A DNA stretch of 64,000 nucleotides from CAVVEC01 sp963747105 (lineage in GTDB: Bacteria; Acidobacteriota; Terriglobia; Terriglobales; Acidobacteriaceae): contig CAVVEC010000006.1 in the NCBI GenBank assembly GCA_963747105.1, positions 186,001-250,000 of the forward strand, read 5' to 3'. The notes under the pieces are model-generated. The model ran no database searches and had not been told where the DNA came from. It saw only the letters and a list, made by a program, of their open reading frames with translations. Below, piece after piece: positions 63,232-64,000 of this stretch; position 1 is the first letter of the stretch, and each line of letters begins with the position of its first letter. The translations under genes and the position numbers were made by a program.

Positions 63232-64000
63232 CTACGTTCCCTCGCTCCAGCCCGCCACGTACTCTTCCTGCTCCGGCGTCAGCTTGTCGATCTTAATGCC
63301 CATCGACTCCAGTTTCAGCTTCGCCACACGCTTGTCCAAGTCATCCGGCACTTTGTAGACTTTCTTCTCCAGCGACTTGTAGTTTTTCACCATGTACTCG
63401 ACCGAGAGTGCCTGGTCGGCAAAGCTCATATCCATCACCGACGGCGGATGGCCTTCGGCGGCGGCCAGGTTGATCAGGCGGCCTTCGCCCAGCAGATTGA
63501 TTTTGCGGCCATCTTTCAGCGAGTACTCTTCCACCGAAGTGCGCGTGGCGCGCTTCGATGACGACATTTTCTCCAGCGCCGGGATGTCAATCTCGACATT
63601 GAAGTGGCCCGAGTTCGAAATGATGGCGCCGTCTTTCATTACCTCGAAGTGCTCCTTGGCGAGCACGCTCTTGTTGCCGGTCACGGTGCAGAACACGTCA
63701 CCCATTTTTGCTGCCTCGTTCATGGACATGACCCGGAAGCCGTCCATGACCGCTTCCAGAGCCTTCGTCGGATCGATCTCGGTGATAATGACCTCGGCCC
63801 CGGCGCCGCGAGCGCGACTAGCCAGTCCGCGTCCGCACCAGCCGTAGCCCGCGACCACGAACTTCGAGCCCGCAAGCAGGAAATTCGTGGCCCGGATAAT
63901 GCCATCAATCGTGGACTGGCCCGTGCCGTAGCGGTTGTCAAACAGGTGCTTGGTGTCGGCATCATTGACCGCGACGATGGGGAAACGCAGCACGCCCTCC
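63232..64000 (-). CDS. ahcY: S-adenosylhomocysteine hydrolase, 5' part outside window
   Basis: Hydrolyses S-adenosylhomocysteine to adenosine and homocysteine in the methylation cycle. The visible C-terminal 255 residues include NDADTKHLFDNRYGTGQSTIDGIIRATNFLLAGS, NAD-binding VVAGYGWCGRGLASRARGAGAEV, VFCTVTGNKSVL, ISNSGHFNVEIDI and the usual end KLTPEQEEYVAGWSEGT. The N-terminal substrate-binding part lies beyond the right edge. Frame intact. Confidence 0.95.
   Translation of the reverse strand, partial: EGVLRFPIVAVNDADTKHLFDNRYGTGQSTIDGIIRATNFLLAGSKFVVAGYGWCGRGLASRARGAGAEVIITEIDPTKALEAVMDGFRVMSMNEAAKMGDVFCTVTGNKSVLAKEHFEVMKDGAIISNSGHFNVEIDIPALEKMSSSKRATRTSVEEYSLKDGRKINLLGEGRLINLAAAEGHPPSVMDMSFADQALSVEYMVKNYKSLEKKVYKVPDDLDKRVAKLKLESMGIKIDKLTPEQEEYVAGWSEGT

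Overview
The window looks like a chromosomal piece of an acidobacterium (Acidobacteriota, probably Terriglobia / Koribacter-like). The evidence is GC-rich DNA with a large secreted proteome of GloVer, BNR/VPS10, FG-GAP, TIG and DUF2911 proteins. There is also a long-form acyl-CoA dehydrogenase beside a thiolase and a hydroxyacyl-CoA dehydrogenase/hydratase fusion, together with TldD/TldE, RAYT/REP elements and dispersed REP-like palindromes. No phage, plasmid, IS or CRISPR structure is seen. The taxonomic call is inference from gene families. A strong technical signal runs through the window. Many genes are split by single-base insertions or deletions, including the essential aspS and hisS, and they read as normal proteins once one base is removed or added. 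Most lie in 1-27.9 kb, with a second patch at 55.5-58.8 kb and one at about 46.69 kb. I treat these as consensus errors and annotate whole genes across the breaks. Layout: 1-1.9 kb holds a Ser/Thr kinase and an orphan GvpL/F protein. 2-5 kb holds an AlkZ-like protein and mutL. 5.1-5.8 kb is a RAYT transposase inside its REP palindromes. 5.8-9.4 kb is aspS-hisS. 9.6-11.4 kb holds a gamma-carbonic anhydrase, a DUF2911 protein and a small unknown. 11.4-20.4 kb is a beta-oxidation set (dehydrogenase/hydratase fusion, thiolase, acyl-CoA dehydrogenase) interrupted by an accessory segment: HigBA, a DUF5343 plus Swt1-type HEPN gene pair, and an odd tRNA-Arg-like gene with an extra hairpin in its D-loop. 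20.7-22.3 kb holds a Nudix hydrolase and a patatin. 22.4-28.6 kb is a respiratory and sensory cluster on the minus strand: cytochrome c, four-cluster ferredoxin, NrfD, a heme-motif sensor kinase, a sigma-54 activator and an archaemetzincin. 29.4-33.5 kb holds three tandem GloVer paralogues separated by matching terminators. 33.8-35.9 kb pairs an ATP-grasp ligase with a zinc metallopeptidase. 36-41.3 kb holds a secreted protein and a compact RiPP-like cassette: short Cys-containing precursor, S26-type peptidase, HprK-like kinase, PqqD and radical SAM/SPASM enzyme. 41.5-46 kb is a LolA-like protein, a 1050-residue BNR/VPS10 protein and a small secreted protein. 46.3-48.3 kb holds two-component proteins. 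48.7-54.5 kb holds secreted FG-GAP, phospholipase C-like, TIG and CnaB-like proteins. 54.6-60.3 kb holds tRNA-Ser, bacterioferritin, a LuxR-type regulator, a PilZ protein, a four-helix-bundle protein and TldE/TldD. 60.4-64 kb holds a GIY-YIG gene embedded in palindromic repeats, asnA, a TumE/TumA-type toxin-antitoxin pair and the end of ahcY. The best candidates for an undescribed system are the RiPP-like cassette at 38.2-41.3 kb, the DUF5343/HEPN pair with its unusual tRNA at 16.4-17.8 kb, and the GIY-YIG gene whose ends coincide with repeat ends at 60.5-60.9 kb.
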